A DNA stretch of 64,000 nt from Nostoc sp. NIES-3756. GTDB taxonomy: Bacteria > Cyanobacteriota > Cyanobacteriia > Cyanobacteriales > Nostocaceae. Positions 53,953-63,900 of the stretch are shown piece by piece (position 1 is the stretch's first letter; the number at the start of each line of letters is the position of its first letter). Made by a program: the position numbers and the translations under genes. The stretch covers positions 62,001 to 126,000 of the forward strand of contig NZ_AP017295.1 in NCBI RefSeq assembly GCF_001548375.1, written 5' to 3'. Under the pieces are notes generated by a model. The model was given only the letters and a program-made list of their open reading frames with translations. It was not told where the DNA came from and did not search any database.

Positions 53953-54750
53953 ATGAGTAAAAAACTAGTTCACAAAAGCATCCGCAACATCTGTTATTCC
54001 TTGATTTCGGTTTTAGGTCTTGTGTCTTATCCGACCCTGGCAAATGCCCAAACTCGTTTGCAAGTACAGATAGGGACTGGCAGTGACGACCTGCGTGGCG
54101 GAAACACTGCATTCATCAATTTGATTCTTGTAAATGGTGACGTACTTGCAGAGCAGATTCTCAGTACGGGATTAAGCAGTAATTCCACAGCAACGAGCTT
54201 AATCACGTTTTCGCAAACAGTCAATGCCAGCCAAATCAGGAGTATTCGTATCCGCCATGACGGCAATCCTCGCTCCGGTAATCCATTTGATACCTATGAC
54301 CAATGGGATTTGAGATCACTTCGTGTTAGCTTGACAGATGGTTCCTTTCGACCAGTCTCGACACTTTACGACTCTGCACGCGATTCAAGTGTCAGTGGAG
54401 TGATCAGAAAATTCAATAGTCAATTACGACGAATAGATATACCCATTCGCGCAATTGGTACTGAGCCTGATTTTGTTATTACCAGTATTAACCCCCTATC
54501 AACAAGCAGGATTAGGGTTGTTGTTTTAAACCAAGGCGTGGGTACAGGTAGATTAACTGGTATAAGCTGTTCAAAAATTGGTAGCTTCATTTCAAGACCT
54601 ACCAACATTACTCTTATAAGAGGACAAAGTACATTTATCGAGCTTGGTTTCGCACCGACAGGAACAGTGACTTGCTCACCCTTTGGAGTTGATAGCGCAG
54701 GAAATCCTGAGGTTGTAACAGCGAATAATAAATTTTTCCGTAGTTTTTGA
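53953..54750 (+). CDS. Secreted beta-rich hypothetical protein
   Basis: A 265-residue protein. I start at ATG 53953, with a GAGGAG site 9 bp upstream, rather than at an upstream TTG. The signal peptide (about 1-32) ends with TLANAQ. The mature part has two segments: about 35-160, beta-strand pattern with repeated RIRHDGNPRSGNPFDTYDQ-like loops, recalling PLAT/LH2-type secreted domains; and about 165-265, resembling a CARDB/fibronectin-like module (SRIRVVVLNQGVGTGRL) with a cysteine pair. No enzyme motif. It diverges from the LuxR regulator, which may control it. Confidence 0.75.
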   Translation: MSKKLVHKSIRNICYSLISVLGLVSYPTLANAQTRLQVQIGTGSDDLRGGNTAFINLILVNGDVLAEQILSTGLSSNSTATSLITFSQTVNASQIRSIRIRHDGNPRSGNPFDTYDQWDLRSLRVSLTDGSFRPVSTLYDSARDSSVSGVIRKFNSQLRRIDIPIRAIGTEPDFVITSINPLSTSRIRVVVLNQGVGTGRLTGISCSKIGSFISRPTNITLIRGQSTFIELGFAPTGTVTCSPFGVDSAGNPEVVTANNKFFRSF

Positions 54751-54875
54751 GGAATTTGAAGCGAGTTAAAGCTAAGAGATTGAGTATAATCGCTCAGAAA
54801 GTCGTTAAAGTAAAAACCGAGATGTTGATCATTTTACCTTACAGGTTTTTGGTCACATCCCGGCTCAATATCTAC

Positions 54876-56159
54876 TTAATTAATTGCTTGATTAATTGCG
54901 TTTTCTTGACCAACTAAAGATATGTAAGGTTGCTGCAAATACTGCCGTGCTGATGTGATAGCATCTTGAGCAGTTACGGAGGTAATTAGTTGTTGAAATT
55001 CTCTGTCAAAGTCAATTCCTAAACCCAAAATTTCATACCAGCCGTAGATTTGAGCAATCTGACCATTAGTTTGTTTACCTAAGGCATATTGTCCTAATAT
55101 CTTGTTTTTGGCAGCTTGTAAACTATTAGCTGATACTTCTTCATTAACTAATAGCTCAACTTCTGTCCGCAATCCTTCTAAGGCGATGCGGGTATTTTCT
55201 GGTGCTGTACCCATGTAGACTACAAAGGATGCTGGATAAAGCCTAGTAGGATAAAACGCTGAGACTTCATAAGCTAATCCCCGCTTTTCTCGCAGTTCTA
55301 CGAACAAGCGGCTAGAAAGACCATTGCCTAAATAAGTAGACAGTAATTTCATCGCAGCGTAGTCAGGAGAACTTACCGATGGGCCTAAATAGCCAAGCAT
55401 AACGATGGACTGCTGTGTTTGTACTGGCTTTAACTGATGCCTGGGATTTATAGGAATATCTGGTAAATTAATTACTGGAGAGGCTATGGTTGGTGTTTGC
55501 CAATCACTAAAAACTTGTTCTGCTAAAGCTATTGCTTCTTGTAATGTAATTCGCCCAGCAATACTAATTACTACATTATCTGGACGAAAATAAGTTTGGT
55601 GATAATCTACCAAGTCTTGTTTAGTGATGCTGCTCAGGGTATTTTCATCGCCTAATACAGACATGGCATAGGGATGATTTTGATACATTACCTGCCGCAT
55701 TTGCTCAAAGGCGAGGGTAAAGGGTTGCTCTTTTTGAGAGCGGATATCTTGGAGGGCTAAACGTCGTTCGAGTTCGATTTGGGTTTCGGGAAATGTGGGC
55801 GATCGCAAAATCCGCCCCGCCAATGCTAAAATCTCCGGGAAATCCGATGTCACCGTCTTCAACGACAACAAAAAGTAATCGGTAGAAGTATCAGCACTCA
55901 AACTTGCACCTAGAGACTCCACCTGTTCGGCAATTTCCAAACTAGAAAGTCCGTCACATCCCTTAGTCATCACAGAAGCCAACAAATGGGCTAAACCCGC
56001 CTGTTCTCGTTTTTCATAACAACTACCAGCACGGATAAAAATTCGTCCTGCAATAATATCTGCGGCTGGATTTTCTGCTACCAGCACAACAATGCCATTG
56101 TCTAATACGGTGCGATGAATTGGGGAGTGTGCGAGAGATGGTTTCACAGTTTGGGTCAT
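54876..56159 (-). CDS. M16-family peptidase-like protein lacking the zinc motif
   Basis: A 427-residue protein starting at ATG 56159. It has the M16 layout of two homologous halves (LDNGIVVLVAENPAADII; later RTNGQIAQIYGWYEILGLG). The position of the HxxEH zinc motif reads AHLLASVMTKG, so glutamate and the second histidine are gone. It keeps the R/Y substrate-binding pattern (LREKRGLAYEVSAFYP). M16B enzymes work as heterodimers of an active and an inactive subunit, and the neighbour upstream is the active type, so this is likely the non-catalytic partner. The two genes are 73 bp apart with a heptamer array between. Confidence 0.9.
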   Translation of the reverse strand: MTQTVKPSLAHSPIHRTVLDNGIVVLVAENPAADIIAGRIFIRAGSCYEKREQAGLAHLLASVMTKGCDGLSSLEIAEQVESLGASLSADTSTDYFLLSLKTVTSDFPEILALAGRILRSPTFPETQIELERRLALQDIRSQKEQPFTLAFEQMRQVMYQNHPYAMSVLGDENTLSSITKQDLVDYHQTYFRPDNVVISIAGRITLQEAIALAEQVFSDWQTPTIASPVINLPDIPINPRHQLKPVQTQQSIVMLGYLGPSVSSPDYAAMKLLSTYLGNGLSSRLFVELREKRGLAYEVSAFYPTRLYPASFVVYMGTAPENTRIALEGLRTEVELLVNEEVSANSLQAAKNKILGQYALGKQTNGQIAQIYGWYEILGLGIDFDREFQQLITSVTAQDAITSARQYLQQPYISLVGQENAINQAIN

Positions 56160-56168
56160 TTTTATTGA

Positions 56169-56232
56169 GTCAACAGTCAATAGTCAATAGTCAATAGTCA
56201 TTGGTTTCTTACTGTGGACTGTGGACTTTTGA
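56169..56232. repeat. Tandem heptamer repeat between the M16 genes
   Basis: Three direct CAATAGT units followed, after a short spacer, by TGTGGAC and TTTTGAC units in the opposite sense, so the gap contains both heptamer repeats and potential hairpin arms. STRR type. Confidence 0.85.
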
Positions 56233-57501
56233 CTAAAGAGGTTTAAGGATGGTAACAGCGTAATTCTGTGGTGAAAGATGCTGTTTAGCTAATTGTTGCA
56301 GTTCTTGAGTACCAAATGATTGAATTTGATGTGGATAGGTGACTGCTAATTCTGCTTGGGCAATGGTATTGTAGTAGCCGTAAAGCCCTGTTAGCTGGTT
56401 TGGCGTTTCTGTAGAGAAGGCGTACTCATTGCATAAAAGTCTGCGGGTACGGGCTATTTCTTGTTCGCTTACGCCATTGGTTTGGATTTCCTCTAAATGG
56501 CTCAGAATTAATTCCTCAACTCTTTCTAGGTTTTCTGGCTCCAACCAAGCACTAACAGTAAACAGGCTGGATTCACATTGCAAAGAGAAATTAGTGCAAA
56601 CTCCTTGGACTAATTGTAGTTCTTCTCTTAACTCTCTAACTAGGCGAGAAGTTCGCCCTTCAGCTAGTAACACTGACAACAAATCTAAACCGTAAGCTGT
56701 GCGCAGTTGTTCTACGCCTGGGACAACCCACGCCATTAACAATCTAGCTTGTTCTATACGGGGTAAAGTCAATTCTTGCCGAATCACTCCCTTAATTGCT
56801 GGTTTGCTGACTGTTTTGATTTGTGGACATGCTAAAGGTTGAGCAAAATCAGCAAATGAACGCTGCACCAAATCCCAAGCTGGTTGTTGAGCAATACCAC
56901 CAGCAATCACTACGGTCATATTTTCGGGTTGGTAGTGAGCGCGATGAAAGCAGCGCATAGCTTGAGGTGATTGCTGCATCAGTTCTTCCTCGGTTCCCAA
57001 AACTGAACGCCCATAAGGATGATCCTGATAGATGCTTTCTAACAAGCATTGAAATCCTACCGAGTCAGGGTCGTCATAGCAAGCGCGAATCTCTTCTAAT
57101 ACTACATCTCTTTCCCGCTCAAATTCATCTTCTGGAATTACGGCATTGAGTAGTAAATCTGCTAAATGAGGAAGGGTATCTTCTAGGTAAGGAGCAGCTG
57201 TAGTTAGAGAGTAGTTAGCATAATCATAGCTGGTAGCTGCATTACTTACTCCACCTCTATTTTCGATTTGGTGGTCGAACATTCCCGGTGGTAAGGTGGC
57301 TGTTCCCTTGAAAATCATGTGTTCTAAAAAGTGTGCCATCCCAAACCAAGGTTCTGGCTCACGAATTGCTCCCGCTCGCACCCAGACATCAGCCACAACA
57401 ACGGGTGTAGTCGGAATTTCTTGATGAATAAATGTTAAACCATTGTCTAATCGAAATACCGAGGCTGGAAACACAGGATGGGTAAGTTGTTGTTTTGACA
57501 A
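56233..57501 (-). CDS. M16B zinc peptidase, active subunit
   Basis: A 422-residue metallopeptidase starting at TTG 57501; no in-frame ATG precedes the conserved FRLDNGLTFIHQEIP. The inverted zinc motif is H57-F-L-E60-H61 in MAHFLEHMIFKGT, with the distal glutamate in VVLEEIRA. The C-terminal half has the RELREELQLVQGVC substrate-binding block. Such enzymes degrade small unfolded peptides (processing-peptidase-like). It probably pairs with the inactive protein encoded just downstream, which is transcribed in the same direction. Confidence 0.93.
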   Translation of the reverse strand: MSKQQLTHPVFPASVFRLDNGLTFIHQEIPTTPVVVADVWVRAGAIREPEPWFGMAHFLEHMIFKGTATLPPGMFDHQIENRGGVSNAATSYDYANYSLTTAAPYLEDTLPHLADLLLNAVIPEDEFERERDVVLEEIRACYDDPDSVGFQCLLESIYQDHPYGRSVLGTEEELMQQSPQAMRCFHRAHYQPENMTVVIAGGIAQQPAWDLVQRSFADFAQPLACPQIKTVSKPAIKGVIRQELTLPRIEQARLLMAWVVPGVEQLRTAYGLDLLSVLLAEGRTSRLVRELREELQLVQGVCTNFSLQCESSLFTVSAWLEPENLERVEELILSHLEEIQTNGVSEQEIARTRRLLCNEYAFSTETPNQLTGLYGYYNTIAQAELAVTYPHQIQSFGTQELQQLAKQHLSPQNYAVTILKPL

Positions 57502-58041
57502 GGTTTTGTATCTTTAACCACAATTTAACTTTATTGTTTGTGATCTTAACTCTGAACGATCGCTAATTTGGCATCAACTGATACAGAATTGCATATTAGT
57601 CAGTTGTCAGTTATTAGTTGTCAGATGTTTGGATAAAGATTTCATAATTTAATTCATGCTTTCATAATATGGACTTAAAAATTTTATACACTGAACTACT
57701 GACAAAATGCTCAAAGGGAAATGGAGTTTTTATACTTGTAAAATTTTCTTAACCTAATAGCTATGTTTAAATTTAGTTAGTTTAGTACTTAATAATTGTA
57801 TATTTAGCTACTAAATAAGTGTATATAAATGCTTAAAATACTTCCGTAAATCCTTACCCAGCACTTGTTGAGTATTGCCATAACAGAACTCGACCCACAA
57901 AAAGACGAAGTATAAATCAAGAACAACTAACAAATGACACACTCGCTTAATAAAAGCAAAATATAATTTGAAATCCCTGTAAATAAGGGGTAAATTTCCT
58001 AAATTTTTCAGGAATGCCAAACTATAGGGTGATCACCGTAG
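57502..58041. other. Divergent intergenic region
   Basis: 540 bp between the M16 gene and the mannosyltransferase gene. GTCAGTTGTCAG and TTGTCAG heptamer-like words occur at about 57599-57626; the rest is AT-rich. A 69-codon minus-strand ORF (57811-58020, TTG start) is not convincing. Confidence 0.5.
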
Positions 58042-59385
58042 ATGGAAGAATGCGTAAGGGATTTGTGGGAAAGACTCAGGTATATGGCTAAAGTGCAAAT
58101 ATTGATCACAAAATTTTTATGGAAAAATGATTTCCTATTTCCGATCGCAATGTGGCTTCTCAGCCGGGTGGTAATTTGGCTGACGATGTTTTTGGTTGCG
58201 CCCAATTTACCATCAGCGCCTGAGGATTTATCTAGTTCAGGCTGGGGAATATTTGACGCTTGGGATGGTTTCCATTATAGGGCGATCGCCACTACAGGCT
58301 ACCAATTTGTTAATGATGGTAAACAACATAATTTAGCTTTCTTCCCCCTATTTCCCTTCAGCATTAGGGTACTGATGAATTTGGGTTTGTCTTTTGAAGT
58401 AGCAGGCCTTTTAATCAACAATTTGGCATTTCTGGCTTCACTGTACTTTTTATACCTGTGGCTGAAGAATAGTTATGGAGTCAGGGTTGCCAGATGGGGT
58501 ACAGTTGTGTTGTCCTGGTATCCAGCTTCGATGTTTACCGGAGTAGTTTATACTGAAGGTCTTTATTTATTTCTCAGTACAGCCGCTTTACGCGCCTTTG
58601 ATGAAAAACAATATGGCTGGACGGCTTTGTGGGGTGCGTTAGCGACAGCCACACGCCCTACAGGAATGGCAATGATTCCTGCATTTGCGATCGCAGCTTG
58701 GCAACAACGCAGATCAGTTAAGGCTTATCTTGCAGGTTTAGCCACAGCTACAGGAGTCATTTTATTTAGTGTTTATTGTGCTTTTCGTTTCCAAGACCCG
58801 TTAGCATTTATTGCTGCACAACGAGGTTGGCGACCATCTTTTGGCTTCGATTGGCAAGGATGGTTTCACATGACAATGAAAATTATAGTAGGTTCCCAAA
58901 ATTGGCAATGGGGCTGGGTTAAACCTGCATCCGGTCTAATTAATGACCCTTGGCATCCTTTATTGTTTAGTTTGGTTGTAGGAGGAGGATATTGTTTATA
59001 CCATTTCCGTAAACACTTAAACGCCAAAATTATCTATGGGTATTACAGTTCAATTTTGTTCATATTACTACTAGCACCATCAGACTTTATTAACCGCCTA
59101 CTTAATCTTTTTATGATTGTTGCTGGTGGCTACAGCTTATGGCAGTGTCGGAGTAGATTGACTCCGGTAACTGTGATTTACGGTTTTTGTGGAATCGGGT
59201 TGCTATTAGCATCTGGGGGTACAATATCCCTCAGTCGTTTGGCTTACGGTATAGTCCCTTTGAATATTGCAATGGGTATGCTGTTATCTCGCTATCCTCG
59301 TCAGGGATATTTTGTATTAGGGTTATTTATCACATTGCTGGCCAAATTAGCTGTAGGATTTGCTCAGGAACAGTGGGTAGGATAG
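58042..59385 (+). CDS. PIG-V-like mannosyltransferase (polytopic)
   Basis: A 447-residue membrane protein starting at ATG 58042; ATG 58084 is an alternative. About ten hydrophobic helices. The first loop contains GIFDAWDGFHYRAIATTGY, the WDxxxY-type motif of PIG-V/GPI mannosyltransferase II relatives, followed by HNLAFFPLFPFSIRVLMNLG and YPASMFTGVVYTEGLYLF. Bacterial members are GT-C enzymes using polyprenyl-phosphate-mannose. No partner gene is adjacent, but the GT2-GtrA and GT39 genes lie 14-16 kb to the left. Confidence 0.85.
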   Translation: MEECVRDLWERLRYMAKVQILITKFLWKNDFLFPIAMWLLSRVVIWLTMFLVAPNLPSAPEDLSSSGWGIFDAWDGFHYRAIATTGYQFVNDGKQHNLAFFPLFPFSIRVLMNLGLSFEVAGLLINNLAFLASLYFLYLWLKNSYGVRVARWGTVVLSWYPASMFTGVVYTEGLYLFLSTAALRAFDEKQYGWTALWGALATATRPTGMAMIPAFAIAAWQQRRSVKAYLAGLATATGVILFSVYCAFRFQDPLAFIAAQRGWRPSFGFDWQGWFHMTMKIIVGSQNWQWGWVKPASGLINDPWHPLLFSLVVGGGYCLYHFRKHLNAKIIYGYYSSILFILLLAPSDFINRLLNLFMIVAGGYSLWQCRSRLTPVTVIYGFCGIGLLLASGGTISLSRLAYGIVPLNIAMGMLLSRYPRQGYFVLGLFITLLAKLAVGFAQEQWVG

Positions 59386-59388
59386 TTC

Positions 59389-59568
59389 GTAGTAAGGACT
59401 TTAGTCCTTGGCGATCGCCAGCCCTCAATTAGCAGCAGCTTTTAATGCCGAAACTGATGAAGTACCATTAACCAAACCATCTGCTGATAGTGCTGTGTGA
59501 GAGAGTATGTCAGACTAATTCCCCAGAAAATCCCATAGTGGAGAATTTAGCACTAAAGTGCTTACTAC
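59389..59568. mobile_element. MITE-like inverted-repeat element
   Basis: A 180-bp element with 20-bp inverted ends: GTAGTAAGGACTTTAGTCCT at 59389-59408 and a complementary copy at 59549-59568 with 2 mismatches. The left end is identical to 44701-44720. It begins 3 bp after the stop of the mannosyltransferase gene. No coding capacity and no obvious target duplication. Confidence 0.65.
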
Positions 59569-59578
59569 AAACAAAAAA

Positions 59579-59604
59579 GGGAAATTCAAATTTGTGAATT
59601 TCCC
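59579..59604 (-). terminator. Rho-independent terminator of the MoeZ-like gene
   Basis: GGGAAATTCA pairs perfectly with TGAATTTCCC across a 6-nt loop. On the minus strand the stem is followed at once by TTTTTTG, 27 bp after the stop codon at 59631. A textbook terminator. Confidence 0.92.
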
Positions 59605-59630
59605 GGCTTGTTCTCTACATTTAATTAGAT

Positions 59631-60803
59631 TTAATACTCAGGAACTGATGGATCTACTTCTCGACTCCAAGCGGTGATCCCGCCTTTAACATTAGTTCCT
59701 ACAATGCCTGATTCCTTGAGGATGGCTAGGGCTTTAGCCGATCGCCCACCCATTTTACAATGAGCAATTAAGCGGTGGCCGTTGAGTGCTTCTTTTACTT
59801 TGGCTACACCCTTACCATTTTCAATGTCTGGTAAAGGCACTAATATCGAACCAGGAATTTTGGCAATTTCGTATTCGTTGGGGTTACGCACATCTAGCAG
59901 CACAAAATCTTTCGCCCCACTGTCCAGCAATTCCTTGAGTTGTGTTACTGTCATTTCTTGGATTTCTTGCTGTTGTTGCGCCTCGGCTGCTTTGGCTTGA
60001 GGAATACCGCAGAATTGTTCGTAGTCTATCAGCTTTTCGATTACTGGGCGTACAGGGTTAGGACGTAGTTTTAACTCGCGGAATGTCATATCTAAGGCGT
60101 TGTACAGCAACAATCTACCACTGAGGGTATTACCCTTGCCTAAAATGATTTTGACTGTTTCCGTGGCTTGAATGACACCAATCATTCCAGGCAGAATACC
60201 CAATACCCCACCTTCTGCACAGGAAGGTACTAATCCTGGTGGTGGTGGTTCTGGGTACAAGTCGCGGTAGTTCGGCCCGCCTTCGTAATTAAATACTGTT
60301 GCTTGTCCTTCAAAGCGGAAAATAGAACCGTAAACGTTGGGCTTGTTTAACAATACACAAGCGTCGTTAACTAGATATCTGGTAGGGAAGTTATCTGTAC
60401 CATCCACCACAATATCGTAATCTTTGACGATATCTAGGGCATTTTCCGAACTCAGGCGAGTTTCGTAAAGATCAACCTGACAATAGGGGTTAATCTCGTG
60501 GATACGGTTTTTTGCCGATTCAATCTTGGGTTTACCTACCCAGGATGTGCCGTGAATTACTTGACGTTGCAAGTTGGAAGTATCAACTACATCGAAATCG
60601 ACAATACCGATGCGTCCAATACCTGCGGCTGCTAAATATAACAGTAGTGGTGAACCTAGTCCTCCAGTACCGATACATAACACACTGGCAGCCTTGAGAC
60701 GTTTTTGTCCTTCCACACCGACTTCCGGCAAAATTAAGTGCCGAGAGTAGCGTTCATAGTCGTCTTTAGTCAACTGGATTTCTTCCAGGTTGGGATTAAG
60801 CAT
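59631..60803 (-). CDS. MoeZ-like adenylyltransferase/sulfurtransferase (MoeB-ThiF plus rhodanese)
   Basis: A 390-residue protein starting at ATG 60803. The N-terminal E1-like domain (about 15-265) has the ATP motif GTGGLGSPLLLYLAAAGIG, the DFDVVDTSNLQRQ segment and the SCAEGG cysteine. The C-terminal rhodanese domain (about 285-385) has its catalytic cysteine in IAHCKMGGRSAKAL. It adenylates the C-terminus of MoaD/ThiS-like carriers and transfers sulphur for molybdopterin, thiamine or cysteine synthesis. The CxxC zinc pairs of E. coli MoeB are absent, as in mycobacterial MoeZ, and length (390) also fits MoeZ. Confidence 0.92.
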   Translation of the reverse strand: MLNPNLEEIQLTKDDYERYSRHLILPEVGVEGQKRLKAASVLCIGTGGLGSPLLLYLAAAGIGRIGIVDFDVVDTSNLQRQVIHGTSWVGKPKIESAKNRIHEINPYCQVDLYETRLSSENALDIVKDYDIVVDGTDNFPTRYLVNDACVLLNKPNVYGSIFRFEGQATVFNYEGGPNYRDLYPEPPPPGLVPSCAEGGVLGILPGMIGVIQATETVKIILGKGNTLSGRLLLYNALDMTFRELKLRPNPVRPVIEKLIDYEQFCGIPQAKAAEAQQQQEIQEMTVTQLKELLDSGAKDFVLLDVRNPNEYEIAKIPGSILVPLPDIENGKGVAKVKEALNGHRLIAHCKMGGRSAKALAILKESGIVGTNVKGGITAWSREVDPSVPEY

Positions 60804-60960
60804 AGCGATTTGAATGAGGAAGCGCGGAATATTGATTGTATCGAAAAATGATAGTGGCTTTTACACTTAAGTATTTAATTTATGTTATCAATTAGTCAGT
60901 TGCCAGTTGTCATTGGTCAACAGTTATTCTCCCTTATTTATCTTGCCGACTCCCACAGTC

Positions 60961-63900
60961 TTAACTTTTGACTCGTCCAGCTAAAGTGGCAACTAAAGCT
61001 ACTAGTTGAAGGGGTTCGATGGGTTTAGAAGCATGGGTTTGGAATCCTGCGGCTACAGCCTTTGCCTGTTCTGTATAACCAGCATAAGCCGTTAGCGCTG
61101 CGGCGGGAATTTGCCCTCCTTCTTCAACACTCAGCGCTCTCACCTGATGAATTAGAGCATAACCATCTTCTTCTGGTAAACCGATGTCAGATATAAGTAA
61201 GTCGTAACTAAGAGGATTTTCCCTCAGCTTTGATAACGCCTCCTTTGCCGAGCTAGCTTCTGTGACTTCTACTCCGTATTCCTCAAGCACTATTGTGAAT
61301 AACTGGCGAATATCTGCTTCGTCGTCTACTACTAGTACCCGCACGCCTGCTAGTGATGGAATATTAACTGTGGGTAATTCTGGTGTATTGGCTGAAACAA
61401 TGGGTTCTTGAGCGATCGCTACAGGAGTTTCTTCTAGGTTCGTTTGTAGAGGTATATTGACTGTAAAGGTTGAACCTTGGGACTCGCCTTGACTATCTAC
61501 TTCTACTGTACCGCCGTGGAGTTCTACTAAGTGCCGTACAATCGCCATCCCTAATCCTAACCCCTGATTTGAGCGTGTTCTGCTACCATCAGCTTGGCGG
61601 AAGCGGTCAAAAACATAGGGTAAAAAGTCATTACTGATACCGCAGCCACTGTCTTTTACTTGAATTTGTGCGTGTAAATCTGTGTATTCTAAGGTGATAT
61701 CAATTCTGCCTCTGGCTGGGGTAAATTTAATAGCGTTAGAAAGTAGATTCCACACCACCTGCTGTAAGCGAATTGGGTCGCCTAATATGAGTCTGTGCGT
61801 AGGATCTAATCTAGTTCCAATTTGAATATTTTTGGCTTCTGCTGCTAGACGGACGACGGCGATCGCGGCTTCAATTACAGGTATCAGTTCAATTGCATGA
61901 GCATCCATGTGGAGCCTACCTGAACTAATGCGGGAGATGTCCAACAAATCACTGATCAGATGAGCTTGAGCTTGAGCGCTACGCTCAATTGCCTCTAAAC
62001 CCTGATTCACTGTAGTTGCTTCTAGCTCATGGGTTCGTAGTAAGTTCGCCCAACCCAGCATGGAATTGAGTGGATTGCGCAGTTCATGGGAGAGAATTGA
62101 CAAAAATTCATCTTTGGCGCGGTTGGCTCCCTCAGCTGCTTCACGGGCTGACTGTTCTTTAGCCAAAAGTTGAATACGTTCTGCTTCTAACCGCTTTTGT
62201 TGGGTGATATCTTCAATTACCAGCAGAATCATTGGTCTATTATTTAATAATGACATTTTCCGGGCATTAAGCCGCATGATCTTTTGCCCAATTTGCTCGA
62301 AGTTATGCTCAACTTCCAGGTCTTGAAACTGGCTTTGATAGGGGAGAATGTCTTCTAAGAGCGATCGCAATTGGGGAATATCCCACTGTCCATCCCCGAT
62401 TTCATAAATGAGGCGGTTTTCTGTTTCTTCTGGTGCTACCTGGAATTTTTCATAGAAAAACTGATTGGCAGTAATTACCCGTAAACCTGTATCTAGCACT
62501 ACTAAAGATTCTCGTATGGTAGCCACAATCGCTTCGGCGTAATCTTTAGAGGCTCTTAGTTCCTCAGCGCTGCGTTTGAGGGCATCAATATCAACCAAGA
62601 CAATCACTGCACCGTCAATTTTATGGTCTATTGTTCGATAAGGACGGATTCGCAGGTCATACCATCGTCCATCTTGGTCTTGAACTTCCTGGGTTTTTAA
62701 ATTGAGTGTACTAATTACTTCAAGAATCTGTTGTTCTAAGTCAGGAACATTCAAATTGTGGTTAATGTCACTCAATGGTCTACCTACATCTGTAGGAATC
62801 AAATTAAAGATGCGCCCTGCTACGGGAGTGAAACGGCGGATTCGCAAATCCCCGCCCAACATGAGGATAGGAATGTTAATACTACTTAAGAGATTTTGTA
62901 AATCATTAGTGACCTGAGTTGACTCGACATTTCGCTGCTGCAATTCTTCGTTAATCGTTTTTAATTCTTCATTAGTCGCCTGAATTTCTTCTTTAGCAGT
63001 TTCTAATTCCTCGTTGGTACTCTGCAATTCTTCGTTGCTAGACAAAATTTCTTCATTAGCAGCTCTTAGGTCTTGATTGGTATCTTGCTGTTCCTCAATA
63101 ATCGATTGCAGATACTCTTTTGTGGTGGCTAATTCCTGGCTGAGTCGGTTGATTTCCTGTTCATCATTCATCTGTTGGCTTTGCCTAGAGCGAAGATTCC
63201 GATTTTTGGTGTCTATCTCTAGTGCAGCAGTTGTGGATGACGGCATATCTTCAAACAGCACTAAAAAGTAACTTTCTCCCCCAGTTGTCAGTCGGAAGGG
63301 AATGACATCAATCCTTACCAGCCTGACTGGTGCATTTTCGCTAATCTGTATACCTTCTTTCCTAACTGGACTCTCCTGCTTTTTCGCCTGGTGAATTGCA
63401 GTCCTTAACTCTAGCCTTAATTCTTCTTTTGCCATCTTCAGCAAGTTAAAGCTTGGTCTACCGGGTGCTGGTTGCAGATATGAACTAGTCTGTCCTCGGA
63501 ATTGTAAAATCTCCAGCTCGTTGTTAATGATGACACCGACCGGGGCATATCGGTTTAAGACAATGCGATCGGCTTCTTTTTGCATTTCCTGGCTACTCCA
63601 AGCATCCTCAATAACTCTGGTTTGGGGGATAAAAGTTTCTGGAGGAGAGTTTTGTGGGATTAAATCTATACCCAGTCGTGCTGGAGCAATTTTGTAAGTA
63701 TATATTTTGTTTTTTTTGTCTACCAAGTTAAATAAGTCAGAAAACTCACCTACTGTTTCTGATGTGCCTAACATGAGAAAGCCAGTTGACTTGAGACCAT
63801 AGTGGAAAGTTGGCAGCAGTTTCTTCTGCACAGACGCGCCCAAATAAATTAAGACATTGCGACAGGTAATTAAATCCAGCCGAGAAAATGGGGGGTCGCT

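Noticed and set aside
57811..58020. 69-codon minus-strand ORF upstream of the mannosyltransferase
   Set aside because: TTG start without ribosome site; lies in the promoter region and shows no recognisable family.
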